Notes: generated by a model not told the origin, from the sequence alone. A stretch of 46,791 bases of DNA from Thiosulfatihalobacter marinus (GCF_016019955.1 NZ_JAECRZ010000003.1:1-46791); one strand, 5' to 3'; positions 34,893-43,855 are shown, numbered from the stretch's first letter. A program made the numbers and translations.

Positions 34893-35198
34893 TTACCAGC
34901 TCGACTTGACCATGCCGGGGATCTGACCAGCAGAGCCCAGCTCGCGCAGCGCAATCCGGCTGACCTTCAGCTTACGATAGTAAGCGTGAGGACGACCGGT
35001 CAGCTGGCAACGGTTGTGCAGACGGGTTGCCGAGCTGTTGCGCGGCAGTTTCGCCAGTTTCAGACGCGCCTTGAAACGCTCTTCCATCGGGCGGCTTTCA
35101 TCATTCGCGATCTCTTTCAGCTCAACGCGTTTGGCGGCGTATTTTTCCACCAGGCGCTGACGCTTCTTCTCGCGTTCGATCATTGCTTTCTTAGCCAT
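34893..35198 (-). CDS. rpsN: 30S ribosomal protein S14 (long, zinc-free form)
   Basis: A 101-residue protein with [23 protein letters not shown] and [26 protein letters not shown]. It lacks the CxxC zinc motif of the short form, so it is the usual proteobacterial type. It follows rplE by 18 bases. Confidence 0.98.
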   Translation of the reverse strand: MAKKAMIEREKKRQRLVEKYAAKRVELKEIANDESRPMEERFKARLKLAKLPRNSSATRLHNRCQLTGRPHAYYRKLKVSRIALRELGSAGQIPGMVKSSW

Positions 35199-35216
35199 GT
35201 CTCTCTTCCTTCCCGA

Positions 35217-35777
35217 TTACGCGCTGAAGGGCATGTTGAAATGCTTCAACAGGCTCTTGGCTTCGGCATCGGTTTCAGCGGTGGTGGTGATCACGATATC
35301 CATGCCCCAGGCTTCATCGACCTTGTCAAAGTCGATCTCGGGGAACACGATGTGCTCTTTCAGACCGGTGGCAAAGTTGCCACGGCCGTCAAAGCTCGGC
35401 TTCACACCACGGAAGTCGCGGATACGCGGCATCGCAACCGTGATCAGGCGGTCCAGGAATTCGTACATCCGGTCGCCACGCAGCGTCACCTTGGCGCCCA
35501 TGGGCATGCCTTCGCGCACCCGGAAACCCGCGATCGAGTTCTTGGCAATGGTCGTGATCGCGTGCTGGCCTGCAATCGCGGTCAGATCGGCCTGCGCCGA
35601 CTTGGCCTTCTTGCTGTCCTTCACGGCGGCCCGGCCACATCCGATGTTCAGAACGATCTTGTCCAGACGCGGGATCTGCATGTCGTTCTTGTAGCCGAAC
35701 TCTTCTTTCAGAGCGGCGCGGACGGTGTCCTTGTACGCGGCCTTCAGGCGCGGGGTGTAGTCAGTGGAATCAAGCAT
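35217..35777 (-). CDS. rplE: 50S ribosomal protein L5
   Basis: A 186-residue protein with [57 protein letters not shown] and [21 protein letters not shown]5 binds 5S rRNA. Its start overlaps the rplX stop by eight bases, which implies coupled translation. Confidence 0.98.
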   Translation of the reverse strand: MLDSTDYTPRLKAAYKDTVRAALKEEFGYKNDMQIPRLDKIVLNIGCGRAAVKDSKKAKSAQADLTAIAGQHAITTIAKNSIAGFRVREGMPMGAKVTLRGDRMYEFLDRLITVAMPRIRDFRGVKPSFDGRGNFATGLKEHIVFPEIDFDKVDEAWGMDIVITTTAETDAEAKSLLKHFNMPFSA

Positions 35778-36081
35778 CGATCACGTCCCCCGTGGTCTTG
35801 GCAAAACGCACCTTCTTGTCACCTTCCATGCGAAAGCCGACACGAGTGGGTTTGCCATTTGCGTCCAGGATTGCCAGATTCGACAGGGCAATCGGCATCG
35901 CCTTGGGAAGGCGGCCGCCCTGGCTGGTCTGGGTCTGCTTGGTGTGGCGGATCGAGATGTTGATCCCGTCCACAACGGCCTTGCCGGCTTTCGGGTCAAC
36001 AGACGTGATCGTCCCTTCCTTGCCCTTGTCCTTGCCGGCCAGCACGACGACCTTGTCGCCCTTCTTCAGTTTGGCAGCCAT
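35770..36081 (-). CDS. rplX: 50S ribosomal protein L24
   Basis: A 103-residue protein with the KOW motif at the N-terminus ([22 protein letters not shown]) and [21 protein letters not shown]24 starts assembly of the large subunit. It begins one base after the rplN stop and overlaps rplE. Confidence 0.98.
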   Translation of the reverse strand: MAAKLKKGDKVVVLAGKDKGKEGTITSVDPKAGKAVVDGINISIRHTKQTQTSQGGRLPKAMPIALSNLAILDANGKPTRVGFRMEGDKKVRFAKTTGDVIDA

Positions 36082-36082
36082 C

Positions 36083-36451
36083 TTACAGCACCTCCGGGGC
36101 GAGCGAGATGATTTTCATGAAGTTCTTGGCACGCAGTTCGCGAACAACCGGGCCAAAGATACGGGTACCGACCGGCTCGTTGTTGTTGTTCAGGATAACG
36201 GCTGCGTTGCGATCGAAACGGATCGCGGTGCCATCTTCACGACGGACTTCTTTTGCGGTGCGCACGACGACGGCCTTGCGGACATCCCCTTTCTTGACGC
36301 GACCACGTGGAATGGCTTCCTTGACCGAGACGACGATGATGTCGCCCACGGATGCGTATTTACGCTTGGAACCACCCAGAACCTTGATGCACTGAACACG
36401 GCGTGCGCCGCTGTTGTCAGCAACATCCAGGTTGGTTTGCATCTGGATCAT
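36083..36451 (-). CDS. rplN: 50S ribosomal protein L14
   Basis: A 122-residue protein with [52 protein letters not shown] and [23 protein letters not shown], the full L14 pattern. It follows rpsQ across a 96-base gap in which I see no gene. Confidence 0.98.
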   Translation of the reverse strand: MIQMQTNLDVADNSGARRVQCIKVLGGSKRKYASVGDIIVVSVKEAIPRGRVKKGDVRKAVVVRTAKEVRREDGTAIRFDRNAAVILNNNNEPVGTRIFGPVVRELRAKNFMKIISLAPEVL

Positions 36452-36547
36452 GTGGTTTCTCCCGACCTTTGGGGCGCCGATGCGTGGCGTAACCCCCAGG
36501 GTTTCGACTGACTGTCAAGCCCGGTCGCTATGGGAGCCTTGCGGCTC

Positions 36548-36778
36548 TTAAGCTTCCAGAACTTCCCAGCGTTTGGTTTTCGAACGCGGAGCGCATTCGA
36601 TAATGCGAACAGTGTCACCCACCTTGTAGGCGTTGTTCTGATCGTGAGCCCGGTACTTCTTGGACTTACGGATGGTCTTCTTCAGAACCGGGTGGGTGAA
36701 ACGGCGTTCAACCGACACGGTGACTGTCTGGGCGTTGGCGTCCGAGGTTACGGTGCCGGTCAGAATACGTTTGGGCAT
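36548..36778 (-). CDS. rpsQ: 30S ribosomal protein S17
   Basis: A 76-residue protein with [33 protein letters not shown] and [24 protein letters not shown], the S17 OB-fold pattern. It follows rpmC by 14 bases. Confidence 0.98.
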   Translation of the reverse strand: MPKRILTGTVTSDANAQTVTVSVERRFTHPVLKKTIRKSKKYRAHDQNNAYKVGDTVRIIECAPRSKTKRWEVLEA

Positions 36779-36792
36779 CTATCTGGCTCCTC

Positions 36793-36993
36793 TTACTCGG
36801 TTGCCGACGTGGCTTTTTCGTTCAGGATCGTCTTCACGCGCGCGGTGTTGCGACGCACCTGGCGCATGCGCGCAGGGTTTTCCAAGGCGCCGGTGGCGGC
36901 CTGGAAACGCAGGTTGAAGCTTTCCTTCTTAAGATTGGCCAGCTCTTCACGCAGCTGGTCCGGCGTCTTATCACGCAGTTCGTTGGCGTTCAT
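36793..36993 (-). CDS. rpmC: 50S ribosomal protein L29
   Basis: A 66-residue protein with [55 protein letters not shown], the L29 helical hairpin that lies at the exit tunnel. ATG 36993 has GGAAAA upstream. In most bacteria it directly follows rplP. Here it is the first gene after a block of about 3.4 kb and has its own promoter at 37114-37142. Confidence 0.97.
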   Translation of the reverse strand: MNANELRDKTPDQLREELANLKKESFNLRFQAATGALENPARMRQVRRNTARVKTILNEKATSATE

Positions 36994-37113
36994 CGCCTTT
37001 TCCTTTCTCATACACCAGAAGGCCCCCTGGGTTATCTGAGGGGTGACCTTTACCCTGATGGACAAATGACAAACACGCGAATCCCCGTTGCCCGGGACTC
37101 CGCGAGATGGCGC

Positions 37114-37142
37114 TCTATACGGGGCGGGTTCGGGGATGACAA
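37114..37142 (-). promoter_or_regulatory. promoter restarting the rpmC-rpmD module
   Basis: Minus strand: TTGTCA (37142-37137), a C-rich 17-base spacer and TATAGA (37119-37114). The hexamers are close to consensus. The leader to rpmC is about 115 bases. The pattern closely resembles the promoter found before rplB. Confidence 0.8.
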
Positions 37143-37434
37143 GGGAAAGTTGCCGCCCGGCCGCCGAAACTGTCCATATCGCGCCTCAAGACCGGAAACC
37201 TTCCACCGTCGCGGCACTCGCCCGCCGCTGCCCGGCAGATCCGCGCCCATATCAAAACAGTCTAAAAATATGGATCTGATATATTGCTTTCCAGACCCCA
37301 TCCCTTTATGCGATAGAGAATACAGGATGCACAACCAATAGTAGATCAATGGCAGGACATAAACATCATTTCCCGTTCTGTGAGTTAACTGTACCGGTGC
37401 AAGTTCAGCACCCAATTGTCAGGACAAAGGCTAC
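37143..37434 (+). other. intergenic region with a relatively AT-rich 3' half upstream of the receiver gene
   Basis: No gene is visible. From about 37250 the sequence is clearly more AT-rich than its surroundings. It holds a possible plus-strand promoter, TTGCTT (37284-37289), 17 bases, TATGCG (37307-37312), leaving a leader of about 115 bases. A GTTAAC palindrome lies near 37384. The region probably drives the receiver gene, divergently from rpmC. Confidence 0.45.
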
Positions 37435-38391
37435 ATGACAACTCTTCTGGTTGACGACAATCCCGACATTCTGGCGCTGCTGGAAGCCACGCTCGAAGCG
37501 TTCGGATATTCAAACATCCAAACGGCCGCGTCCGGCCAGGCAGCCCTTGATCTGATCGAAAATGCCCCTGCGCCGTTCGACCTGATGCTGCTCGATATCC
37601 AGATGCCCCTCATGACAGGGATCGAGCTTTGCAGCGCGATCCGGGCCCGCCCCGAGTACCAGTTCACACCGATCATCATGGTCACAGCCATGTCCGATCA
37701 GGCCCATATCGACAATGCCTTTGCCGCCGGCGCAACCGACTACATCACCAAGCCGTTTCAGTTCGAGGATATCAAGCACCGGATCACGCTGGCCGAGCGC
37801 GCCTCTTTCCAGGCCGAACAACTGGCCAACAATGCCGTCGCCCTTGCCGGTGACGGTGTCGGGTCCGGGGCCGGGCCACGGCTGGGGATCGAAGATGCCA
37901 TTCCCATCGACGATGTCGACGGCGTCCTGCGGTTGCATGCGTTCGAAAACTACCTTGCGCAAATGGGCCGCCTTGAATTCAGCCGCACCCGGCTGGAAAT
38001 CCTGACCGTCACCAATATCAGCGCGATCTTCGAACGCAGCGATTCCCGCGAGTTTTCCGACCAGGTCACGGACATCGCCGAATGTGTCTCGGACGCGATG
38101 CGCAGTTTTGCGCCGCTGATCGCCTATTTCGGGCGCGGTCTGTACTGTATCGCGGTGTCCAGCCGGTGCACCAAGACCCTGGCGGAATTGTCGGCGGATA
38201 TCCATGCGCAGATCGAAACGACCGGACTGGTCTATCGTGACGGCAGCCCGGTGACGGTGGATTTCGAATTGTACGATCTGGGCAAGCGCAGCTTCATTTC
38301 TCCACGCAGCCAGGTCGACTTCGTCAAACGCATGATCCGGGAGCTGAAACTGGCGGCACATGCTTCGGCGCCAAGCATGGCAACCAACTGA
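37435..38391 (+). CDS. response-regulator receiver protein with a degenerate GGDEF-like C-terminal domain
   Basis: A 318-residue protein. The receiver (1-118) is complete: Asp7/Asp8, phosphoacceptor Asp54 in LLDIQMP, Thr84 and Lys106 in TKPF. A linker (about 125-165) precedes a domain whose spacing and strands (LEILTVTNISAIF ... LIAYFGRGLYCIAV) look like a GGDEF domain with the signature changed to GRGLY (233-237). It should therefore make no c-di-GMP and may bind a ligand or protein instead. No kinase is adjacent. The only plus-strand gene in the block between rplP and rpmC, it converges with the cyclic-nucleotide-binding gene. Confidence 0.75.
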   Translation: MTTLLVDDNPDILALLEATLEAFGYSNIQTAASGQAALDLIENAPAPFDLMLLDIQMPLMTGIELCSAIRARPEYQFTPIIMVTAMSDQAHIDNAFAAGATDYITKPFQFEDIKHRITLAERASFQAEQLANNAVALAGDGVGSGAGPRLGIEDAIPIDDVDGVLRLHAFENYLAQMGRLEFSRTRLEILTVTNISAIFERSDSREFSDQVTDIAECVSDAMRSFAPLIAYFGRGLYCIAVSSRCTKTLAELSADIHAQIETTGLVYRDGSPVTVDFELYDLGKRSFISPRSQVDFVKRMIRELKLAAHASAPSMATN

Positions 38392-38408
38392 CCGCCAATC
38401 AGAACGGC

Positions 38409-39104
38409 CTAGGCCGACGCGTCTTCCTTCGGCCGCAGGGTATTCTGAAACACCAGCTTGGCCCGCATGTCCCGGGCAAATGCCGCCTCCAGCACGCCCA
38501 TCGTGGCGTGGTTGGTCTGGCGCAGGCGAACCACCTTTGCGCGCTCGATCCGCCACACCCGTGCCGGAGTTTGCAGGATCGCCGTCGCCACCGCGCCCCC
38601 CTCGCCCAATAGCGACATCTCGCCAATGAAATGCCCGTCCGCCACAACCCGCACAAGGCGCCCGCCGCTGTGCACGGCCACTTCGCCGCTGGCGATGTAG
38701 CACAGGAACTCCGGCGTTTCGCCCTCGACGGTCAGCACCTTGCCCTCTGGCAAATCCTCCCAGCGACCAAGATCCAGAAACCGCCGCGCCCGCCCCGGTG
38801 ACAGCCCCAGCAGGAACCGCGCGCGAAACCCGTCTTCCTCGTCCGAAAACACCGCCCGCCGGTCATTGCGCCAAAGAATGGTCAACTCGGCAACATTCAC
38901 CGCCACCAGCAGCGCCTGCCAGAACACGCCCACCGGGTTGCCCAGCCAGAAGAAATCAAACGCAATACCCACCAGCGCCGAGGCGATCACGCACAGCCGC
39001 AACCACAACATGCGCCGCATCAGCATCGACAACACCAGCAGCAGATAGGACAAATGTCCGGCCCAGCCTTCGGTGATAAAGCTTGTGTCCACTGTCGGGA
39101 ACAA
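38409..39104 (-). CDS. membrane protein with a cyclic-nucleotide-binding domain (Popeye-like layout)
   Basis: A 231-residue protein. The first 80 residues hold about three hydrophobic segments (roughly 14-30, 34-55, 58-78). The C-terminal half (about 105-215) is a cNMP-binding beta-barrel fold with EGETPEFLCYIASGEVAVHSGG and GHFIGEMSLLGEGGAVATAILQTPARV. The phosphate-binding cassette FIGEMSLLGEGGAVAT lacks the usual Arg before Ala-Thr, so ligand binding is uncertain. The layout recalls bacterial Popeye-domain proteins. It is convergent with the receiver gene, with only 17 bases between their ends. Confidence 0.75.
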   Translation of the reverse strand: MFPTVDTSFITEGWAGHLSYLLLVLSMLMRRMLWLRLCVIASALVGIAFDFFWLGNPVGVFWQALLVAVNVAELTILWRNDRRAVFSDEEDGFRARFLLGLSPGRARRFLDLGRWEDLPEGKVLTVEGETPEFLCYIASGEVAVHSGGRLVRVVADGHFIGEMSLLGEGGAVATAILQTPARVWRIERAKVVRLRQTNHATMGVLEAAFARDMRAKLVFQNTLRPKEDASA

Positions 39105-39193
39105 TCCAGACGCCCCCTTATTCAGGGCTACAGTCTGCCCGATCCGCGGCGAAAGGCAAACGTGCTTTGCGCCCCGCGCCCGCCACCGGCCAC

Positions 39194-39222
39194 AAAAAAA
39201 CGGCCCCGCACATGCGGGACCG
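39194..39222 (-). terminator. intrinsic terminator of the cold-shock gene
   Basis: On the minus strand CGGTCCCGCA (39222-39213) pairs with TGCGGGGCCG (39210-39201), with one wobble pair and a TG loop. Seven T residues follow. It begins 26 bases after the stop codon. Confidence 0.9.
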
Positions 39223-39248
39223 TCTTCATCGTGTCATGCGCAGGTGGC

Positions 39249-39455
39249 TTAGGCCAGTGCGATATTCACGGCAGATTCGCGACCGTCACGACCCGATTCC
39301 AGGTCAAAGGTCACTTTCTGATCGTCGGCAAGGCCGGTCAGGCCGGAACGCTCAACAGCCGAGATGTGCACGAACACGTCTTTGCTGCCGCCGTCGGGCG
39401 CGATGAAACCAAAACCTTTTGTCGTGTTGAACCATTTTACGGTGCCAGTGGCCAT
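39249..39455 (-). CDS. CspA-family cold-shock protein
   Basis: A 68-residue single-stranded nucleic-acid-binding protein. RNP1 is KGFGFI, RNP2 is VFVHIS, and [17 protein letters not shown] is the standard start. It melts RNA structure and aids translation or transcription under stress. It has its own promoter candidate and a leader of about 120 bases, a length typical of cold-regulated csp mRNAs, plus a strong terminator. Confidence 0.95.
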   Translation of the reverse strand: MATGTVKWFNTTKGFGFIAPDGGSKDVFVHISAVERSGLTGLADDQKVTFDLESGRDGRESAVNIALA

Positions 39456-39581
39456 ATCCGTAGTCTCCATATCAAATGTTACCCACACAATGCGGCAACC
39501 TGGCGTAGTCGGTCTGGATCGAAAGACTGAACGCCATGATAGCAGAGACAGTGGTCGAAAAAGAATAACGTAAGCCCGCCT

Positions 39582-39610
39582 CATATGGCGACAATCGGGG
39601 GGCATTGCAA
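39582..39610 (-). promoter_or_regulatory. possible promoter of the cold-shock gene
   Basis: Minus strand: TTGCAA (39610-39605), a 17-base spacer and CATATG (39587-39582). The leader to ATG 39455 would be about 120 bases and could fold as a thermosensitive structure. The -10 box is imperfect. Confidence 0.45.
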
Positions 39611-39630
39611 GGACGCATTTGCAACATTCG

Positions 39631-39660
39631 GCGCGGGGCAGGCGAATAGTTGCCCGCGCC
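39631..39660 (-). terminator. hairpin directly after the TIGR02466-type gene
   Basis: GCGCGGGGCA near 39631 pairs with TGCCCGCGC near 39659 apart from one bulge, right after the stop codon at 39661. There is no T-run on the minus strand, so it is a weak terminator or an mRNA-end structure. Confidence 0.45.
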
Positions 39661-40281
39661 TTATGCCCACTTGTAGTTGAAACTCACCGAAATTCGTTCG
39701 TCTTCCGCAAGGTTGATCGGCACCTCATGGCGTAGCCAGCTTTCCCATAACAGCACGTCGCCAACCTCGGGTTTGACATAAATGAACGGTTGCAAATCGC
39801 GCCGCGCCTCCTTGCGCCGCGTCGGGGCCGCCATCATCCGGGCCGAACGCGGGTCTTCCAGTTTCAGCGCACTCGCCCCGCCCGGCATCAACACATAGGT
39901 GGTGCCGCTGATCACCGAATGGGGATGCAGGTGGGAACTGTGCGTACCGCCCTCGGGCAGGATATTGATCCACAGGTCTTCGAGTTCCAGCGCCCGCCCG
40001 TCCAGATCAAACTCCAGATCCGCGACAAAGGCCGCCACATGCGCATCCAGCGCCGCTACAATGTCGGCAAAGATCGGGAACCGCCACGGCAGATCGCTCA
40101 ACGACGCATAGGACGTATATCCCGGATAGCCGTTCTCCTCGCACCACACCTGTCCGGCCTCGTCATCTTCGGCAATGGAATAACACGAGGCTTCCAGCTC
40201 CTGCGGGTCAATCGGGTTGCCGTGCTCGGACAGGCGGGCACGGTAAAGGCGGGTCACAAAGAGCGATTCGATCTGGGCCAT
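39661..40281 (-). CDS. TIGR02466-family putative 2OG-Fe(II) oxygenase
   Basis: A 206-residue protein. The DSBH-type core shows [22 protein letters not shown] (about 117-138) and, later, [17 protein letters not shown] with the distal His, as in 2-oxoglutarate/Fe(II) dioxygenases of the TIGR02466 family. The substrate is unknown. Some related enzymes hydroxylate ribosomal proteins, so its place next to rplP is suggestive but unproven. It lies between the rplP terminator and the cold-shock gene. Confidence 0.8.
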   Translation of the reverse strand: MAQIESLFVTRLYRARLSEHGNPIDPQELEASCYSIAEDDEAGQVWCEENGYPGYTSYASLSDLPWRFPIFADIVAALDAHVAAFVADLEFDLDGRALELEDLWINILPEGGTHSSHLHPHSVISGTTYVLMPGGASALKLEDPRSARMMAAPTRRKEARRDLQPFIYVKPEVGDVLLWESWLRHEVPINLAEDERISVSFNYKWA

Positions 40282-40365
40282 GCCCGAGATTTACCGCAAG
40301 CCGCCGCCCGGTGCGAGCCGGAACCACCCGGTTCGCCTGCCGCTGCGCGCCTTGAGCGCCACCAA

Positions 40366-40399
40366 CCAAAAAGCCCCCGCCGGTCCAACCGGCGGGGGC
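40366..40399 (-). terminator. intrinsic terminator after rplP
   Basis: On the minus strand GCCCCCGCCGGT (40399-40388) and ACCGGCGGGGGC (40384-40373) form a perfect 12-base stem with a three-base loop, then TTTTTGG. It lies 42 bases after the rplP stop and closes the rplB-rplP module. Confidence 0.93.
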
Positions 40400-40440
40400 T
40401 CCTGTCTGTCGGCAGACCGGGCTTTCGCCCGAAACGCCTT

Positions 40441-40854
40441 TTACCAATCTTCACGCACCACGATGCGGGTCTTGATCGGCAGTTTCATGGCCGCCAGACG
40501 CAGCGCCTCGCGGGCAACCTCGTTCGACACACCGTCGATCTCGAACATCACGCGGCCGGGTTTGACCTTGCATGCCCAGTAATCGACCGAGCCCTTACCT
40601 TTACCCATACGCACTTCGGTCGGTTTCGACGTGACCGGCGTGTCGGGGAAGATACGGATCCAGACGCGGCCCTGACGTTTCATGTGACGCGTCATGGCAC
40701 GACGTGCGGCTTCGATCTGACGGGCCGTCACGCGCTCGGGCGTGGTGGCTTTCAGGCCGAAAGAGCCAAAGTTCAGGTCAGACCCGCCTTTTGCAAGGCC
40801 CTTGATCCGGCCTTTGTGCATCTTGCGGAATTTTGTACGCTTTGGTTGAAGCAT
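40441..40854 (-). CDS. rplP: 50S ribosomal protein L16
   Basis: A 137-residue protein with [76 protein letters not shown], the L16 pattern near the A-site. Arg81 region RVWIRIFPD is present, which in E. coli L16 is hydroxylated by YcfD. It follows rpsC by 13 bases. The transcript ends here instead of continuing to rpmC. Confidence 0.98.
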   Translation of the reverse strand: MLQPKRTKFRKMHKGRIKGLAKGGSDLNFGSFGLKATTPERVTARQIEAARRAMTRHMKRQGRVWIRIFPDTPVTSKPTEVRMGKGKGSVDYWACKVKPGRVMFEIDGVSNEVAREALRLAAMKLPIKTRIVVREDW

Positions 40855-40867
40855 TGTTCAGTCTCCC

Positions 40868-41575
40868 TTAGCGACGACCGCCGGCACCACGAGGTGCAGG
40901 GCCATCCTGGAGTTCCTGTGCCTTACGGTCGCGTGCCGACGGATCGTGCTCCATGATCTCACCTTTGAAGATCCAGACCTTGATCCCGATGATCCCATAA
41001 GGGGTCATCGCTTCGGATGCGGCGTAATCGATGTCGGCGCGCAGCGTGTGCAGCGGCACACGGCCTTCGCGGTACCATTCGGTCCGTGCGATCTCGGCAC
41101 CACCCAGGCGACCAGCCACGTTCACCCGGATACCCAGGGCGCCCATGCGCATGGCGTTCTGCACGGCCCGCTTCATAGCGCGGCGGAACGAAACACGGCG
41201 TTCCAGCTGCTGGGCGATGCTCTCGCCGACCAGCTGAGCGTCCAGCTCGGGCTTGCGCACTTCAACGATGTTGAGGTGCAGCTCCGAATCGGTCATCGAG
41301 GCAATTTTCTTGCGCAGCACTTCAATATCTGCGCCTTTCTTGCCGATGATGACGCCGGGACGTGCGGTGTGGATCGTGACGCGGCACTTCTTGTGCGGAC
41401 GCTCGATGATCACGCGGGCGACACCGGCCTGCTTGCACTCGTCCTTGATGAACTCGCGGATGCGCAGATCTTCCAGCAGCAGATCACCATAGTCCTTGGT
41501 GTCCGCATACCAGCGGCTGTCCCAGGTGCGGTTGACCTGAAGACGCATACCGATTGGATTGACTTTATGACCCAT
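40868..41575 (-). CDS. rpsC: 30S ribosomal protein S3
   Basis: A 235-residue protein with [23 protein letters not shown], the KH-domain segment [20 protein letters not shown] and [36 protein letters not shown]3 helps the ribosome unwind mRNA. Its ATG shares one base with the rplV stop, so translation is coupled. Confidence 0.98.
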   Translation of the reverse strand: MGHKVNPIGMRLQVNRTWDSRWYADTKDYGDLLLEDLRIREFIKDECKQAGVARVIIERPHKKCRVTIHTARPGVIIGKKGADIEVLRKKIASMTDSELHLNIVEVRKPELDAQLVGESIAQQLERRVSFRRAMKRAVQNAMRMGALGIRVNVAGRLGGAEIARTEWYREGRVPLHTLRADIDYAASEAMTPYGIIGIKVWIFKGEIMEHDPSARDRKAQELQDGPAPRGAGGRR

Positions 41576-41955
41576 TAGGCTTGCTCCTCAACTTGGCGCA
41601 CCGTGATGGTGAGTTCCGAGAACGGCTTCATGATCTTGCCGAAACGGCCACGGGCACGCGGGCGACCGCGCTTCATGACCAGGTTCTTGCCCACATAGGC
41701 TTCGGCGACGATCAGCTCGTCGACATCCAGGTTGTGGTTGTTCTCGGCATTGGCGATTGCGGATTGAAGGCACTTCTTCACATCCTGCGCGATCCGCTTG
41801 TTCGAGAAAGTCAAGTCGGTCAGCGCCTTCTCAACTTTCTTGCCGCGGATCATGCCGGCCACCAGGTTCAGTTTCTGCGGGCTCGTGCGAAGCATCCGGA
41901 CTTTGGCCATTGCTTCGTTGTCAGCCACGCGGCGGGGGTTCTTTGCCTTGCCCAT
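41575..41955 (-). CDS. rplV: 50S ribosomal protein L22
   Basis: A 126-residue protein with [29 protein letters not shown] and the tunnel beta-hairpin [28 protein letters not shown]22 lines the exit tunnel, and macrolide-resistance changes map to this hairpin in other species. It follows rpsS by three bases and ends at the rpsC start. Confidence 0.98.
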   Translation of the reverse strand: MGKAKNPRRVADNEAMAKVRMLRTSPQKLNLVAGMIRGKKVEKALTDLTFSNKRIAQDVKKCLQSAIANAENNHNLDVDELIVAEAYVGKNLVMKRGRPRARGRFGKIMKPFSELTITVRQVEEQA

Positions 41956-41958
41956 GAC

Positions 41959-42237
41959 TTACTTCCGCTTCGCTTTTTTGTCGGCCGCATGACCGTAATA
42001 GGTCCGGGTCGGTGCGTATTCACCGAACTTCTGACCGATCATGTCTTCGCTGACGTTGACGGGGATATGTTTGCGACCATTGTAAACGCCGAACGTCAGG
42101 CCCACGAACTGGGGCAGGATCGTCGAGCGGCGCGACCAGATCTTGATAACTTCGTTGCGGCCCGACTCGCGCGCTGCTTCGGCTTTCTTCAGCACGTAAG
42201 CATCGACAAAGGGGCCTTTCCATACAGAGCGAGACAT
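41959..42237 (-). CDS. rpsS: 30S ribosomal protein S19
   Basis: A 92-residue protein with [49 protein letters not shown] and [23 protein letters not shown], the full S19 pattern at the head of the small subunit. It follows rplB by three bases. Confidence 0.98.
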   Translation of the reverse strand: MSRSVWKGPFVDAYVLKKAEAARESGRNEVIKIWSRRSTILPQFVGLTFGVYNGRKHIPVNVSEDMIGQKFGEYAPTRTYYGHAADKKAKRK

Positions 42238-42240
42238 ATA

Positions 42241-43083
42241 TTAACGCCCCTTCTTCTTGGCGTGGCGCGAGCGGATGATAAGCTTCTGCGACGCTTTGTT
42301 CTTGTTGCGGGTGCGCGCACCCTTGGTCGGCTTGCCCCAGGGCGATACCGGGTGACGACCACCCGATGTCCGGCCTTCACCACCACCATGAGGGTGATCG
42401 ATCGGGTTCATCACCACACCACGGACAGACGGGCGCTTGCCCTTGTGGCGCATACGACCGGCTTTACCGTAGTTCTGGTTGGAATTGTCGGGGTTGGACA
42501 CGGCACCGACGGTGGCCATGCATTCCTGACGCACCAGACGCAGCTCACCCGAGCTCAGGCGGATCTGGGCGTAACCGCCGTCGCGACCAACGAACTGGGC
42601 ATAGGTGCCCGCGGCACGCGCGATCTGACCGCCCTTGCCGGGCTTCAGTTCGATATTGTGCACGATGGTACCGATCGGCATCCCCGAGAACGGCATTGCG
42701 TTGCCCGGCTTGATGTCGGCCTTGGCCGAGGCGATCACCTGATCACCAATCGCCAGACGCTGCGGCGCCAGGATATAGGCCTGTTCGCCGTCTTCGTATT
42801 TCACGAGCGCGATGAACGCGGTCCGGTTCGGGTCATACTCGATCCGTTCGACGGTGGCCGCCACATCGAATTTGTTCCGTTTGAAGTCAACAATCCGGTA
42901 AAGGCGTTTTGCCCCACCACCGCGACGACGCGATGTGATCCGTCCGGTATTGTTCCGGCCGCCCGACTTGGTCAAACCCTCGGTGAGGGCTTTGACAGGG
43001 CGTCCTTTCCAAAGCTCCGAACGGTCGATCAGCACCAGCCCGCGCTGGCCCGGCGTCGTCGGCTTATACGACTTGAGTGCCAT
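42241..43083 (-). CDS. rplB: 50S ribosomal protein L2
   Basis: A 280-residue protein with [26 protein letters not shown], the RNA-binding core [23 protein letters not shown] and the C-terminal [32 protein letters not shown], which carries the conserved His near the peptidyl-transferase centre. It normally follows rplW directly. Here it is separated by about 820 bases, including a plus-strand phasin gene, and has its own promoter. Confidence 0.98.
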   Translation of the reverse strand: MALKSYKPTTPGQRGLVLIDRSELWKGRPVKALTEGLTKSGGRNNTGRITSRRRGGGAKRLYRIVDFKRNKFDVAATVERIEYDPNRTAFIALVKYEDGEQAYILAPQRLAIGDQVIASAKADIKPGNAMPFSGMPIGTIVHNIELKPGKGGQIARAAGTYAQFVGRDGGYAQIRLSSGELRLVRQECMATVGAVSNPDNSNQNYGKAGRMRHKGKRPSVRGVVMNPIDHPHGGGEGRTSGGRHPVSPWGKPTKGARTRNKNKASQKLIIRSRHAKKKGR

Positions 43084-43135
43084 GCTTTCTGTCTTCCGTT
43101 TAGCGTGCCACGGGTGGTCCCGCAGCTATGTTTGA

Positions 43136-43176
43136 GGCCCCCGTAGGTGCCAATGGTATAGGCCCCCGTAGGTGCC
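43136..43176. repeat. 16-base direct repeat in the rplB leader
   Basis: GGCCCCCGTAGGTGCC occurs at 43136-43151 and again at 43161-43176, 25 bases apart. It lies between the rplB promoter and start codon, so both copies would be in the mRNA leader. A regulatory RNA site is possible, but two copies cannot establish this. Confidence 0.7.
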
Positions 43177-43229
43177 CGACGAAATAACAACCGGCCCCAG
43201 AACGAATCTGAGGCCGAGAGCGATGGGTG

Positions 43230-43258
43230 CTAGTAACAGGGAGCTCGGGGGGTGACAA
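43230..43258 (-). promoter_or_regulatory. promoter restarting the rplB-rplP module
   Basis: Minus strand: TTGTCA (43258-43253), a C-rich 17-base spacer and TACTAG (43235-43230). It strongly resembles the promoter before rpmC in -35 box and spacer. The leader to rplB is about 140 bases and contains the direct repeat. Confidence 0.65.
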
Positions 43259-43513
43259 GTAGGCACCACCCGATTTCTCTGCCGCGCCACCAATCCAGCG
43301 CGCCCCCTTGCCCCACAGCCGCGCGCGGTGGCGCTCCAATGCTTGTCGGTCGCGTCAAATTTGCCATTCCCATGCGTCCCATCGATGCTGGCACACCTGT
43401 TGCGCCCAACGCCTCGGACACGACCCAAATCAAGGCGCCCGCCCCTCCATCATGCTAGACTCCCCCATCACGCCTTCCACACACGGCAAGGCCCTTCACA
43501 AGGAGATGCCCCG
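43259..43513 (+). other. spacer between the rplB promoter and the phasin gene
   Basis: No gene is visible. An extended -10-like element TGCTAGACT (43453-43461) lies about 50 bases before the phasin start and may drive it, with no convincing -35 box. An AGGAGA ribosome site is at 43501-43506. Confidence 0.4.
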
Positions 43514-43837
43514 ATGGCCAAGTCCAAATCCCAAAGCGCGAAACCGCCAGAAACAAACCCGATGGCCGACGTGATGACCGCCATCACTCCTATGGCTGCC
43601 GAGGCCTGGCAGGATATCATGCGGGAAAGTGCGCGGTTCATGACGGAGCGCCTGCAAAAGGATCTGGAAACCCAGCAAGCCATGCTCGCCTGCAAATCTC
43701 CGGCCGAATTGTTGCAGTTGCAGGCAGAGTTCTACCAGAACGCGCTGTCGGACTATTCCCAGGAGGCCACGCGCATGCTCAAGCTCATGTCCAAGGCCGG
43801 CGGGGCGTCGCGCGGCTATGACGACATCCCGCTATAA
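43514..43837 (+). CDS. phasin-family protein (polyhydroxyalkanoate granule-associated)
   Basis: A 107-residue protein with a short polar start and a long amphipathic helix (about 35-95: FMTERLQKDLETQQAMLACKSPAELLQLQAEFYQNALSDYSQEATRMLKL). The QQAMLACKSPAELLQLQAEF segment is the phasin signature; phasins coat PHA granules, and some bind DNA or act as chaperones. AGGAGA lies eight bases before ATG 43514. It sits on the opposite strand to the ribosomal genes on both sides, between rplW and rplB, and ends at a bidirectional terminator shared with rplW. Confidence 0.85.
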   Translation: MAKSKSQSAKPPETNPMADVMTAITPMAAEAWQDIMRESARFMTERLQKDLETQQAMLACKSPAELLQLQAEFYQNALSDYSQEATRMLKLMSKAGGASRGYDDIPL

Positions 43838-43855
43838 GTTCTGCCGCCAACAAGA

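Noticed and set aside
37370..37400. CtrA-type operator before the receiver gene (GTTAAC)
   Set aside because: Only one half-site is present; the TTAA-N7-TTAA pair required is missing.
41581..43146. A 521-codon plus-strand open frame over rplV, rpsS and rplB
   Set aside because: It is antisense to essential ribosomal genes and has no family features.
43136..43176. Two 16-base direct repeats as a possible CRISPR start
   Set aside because: Only two copies, a nine-base interval, no leader and no cas genes. Better described as a leader repeat.
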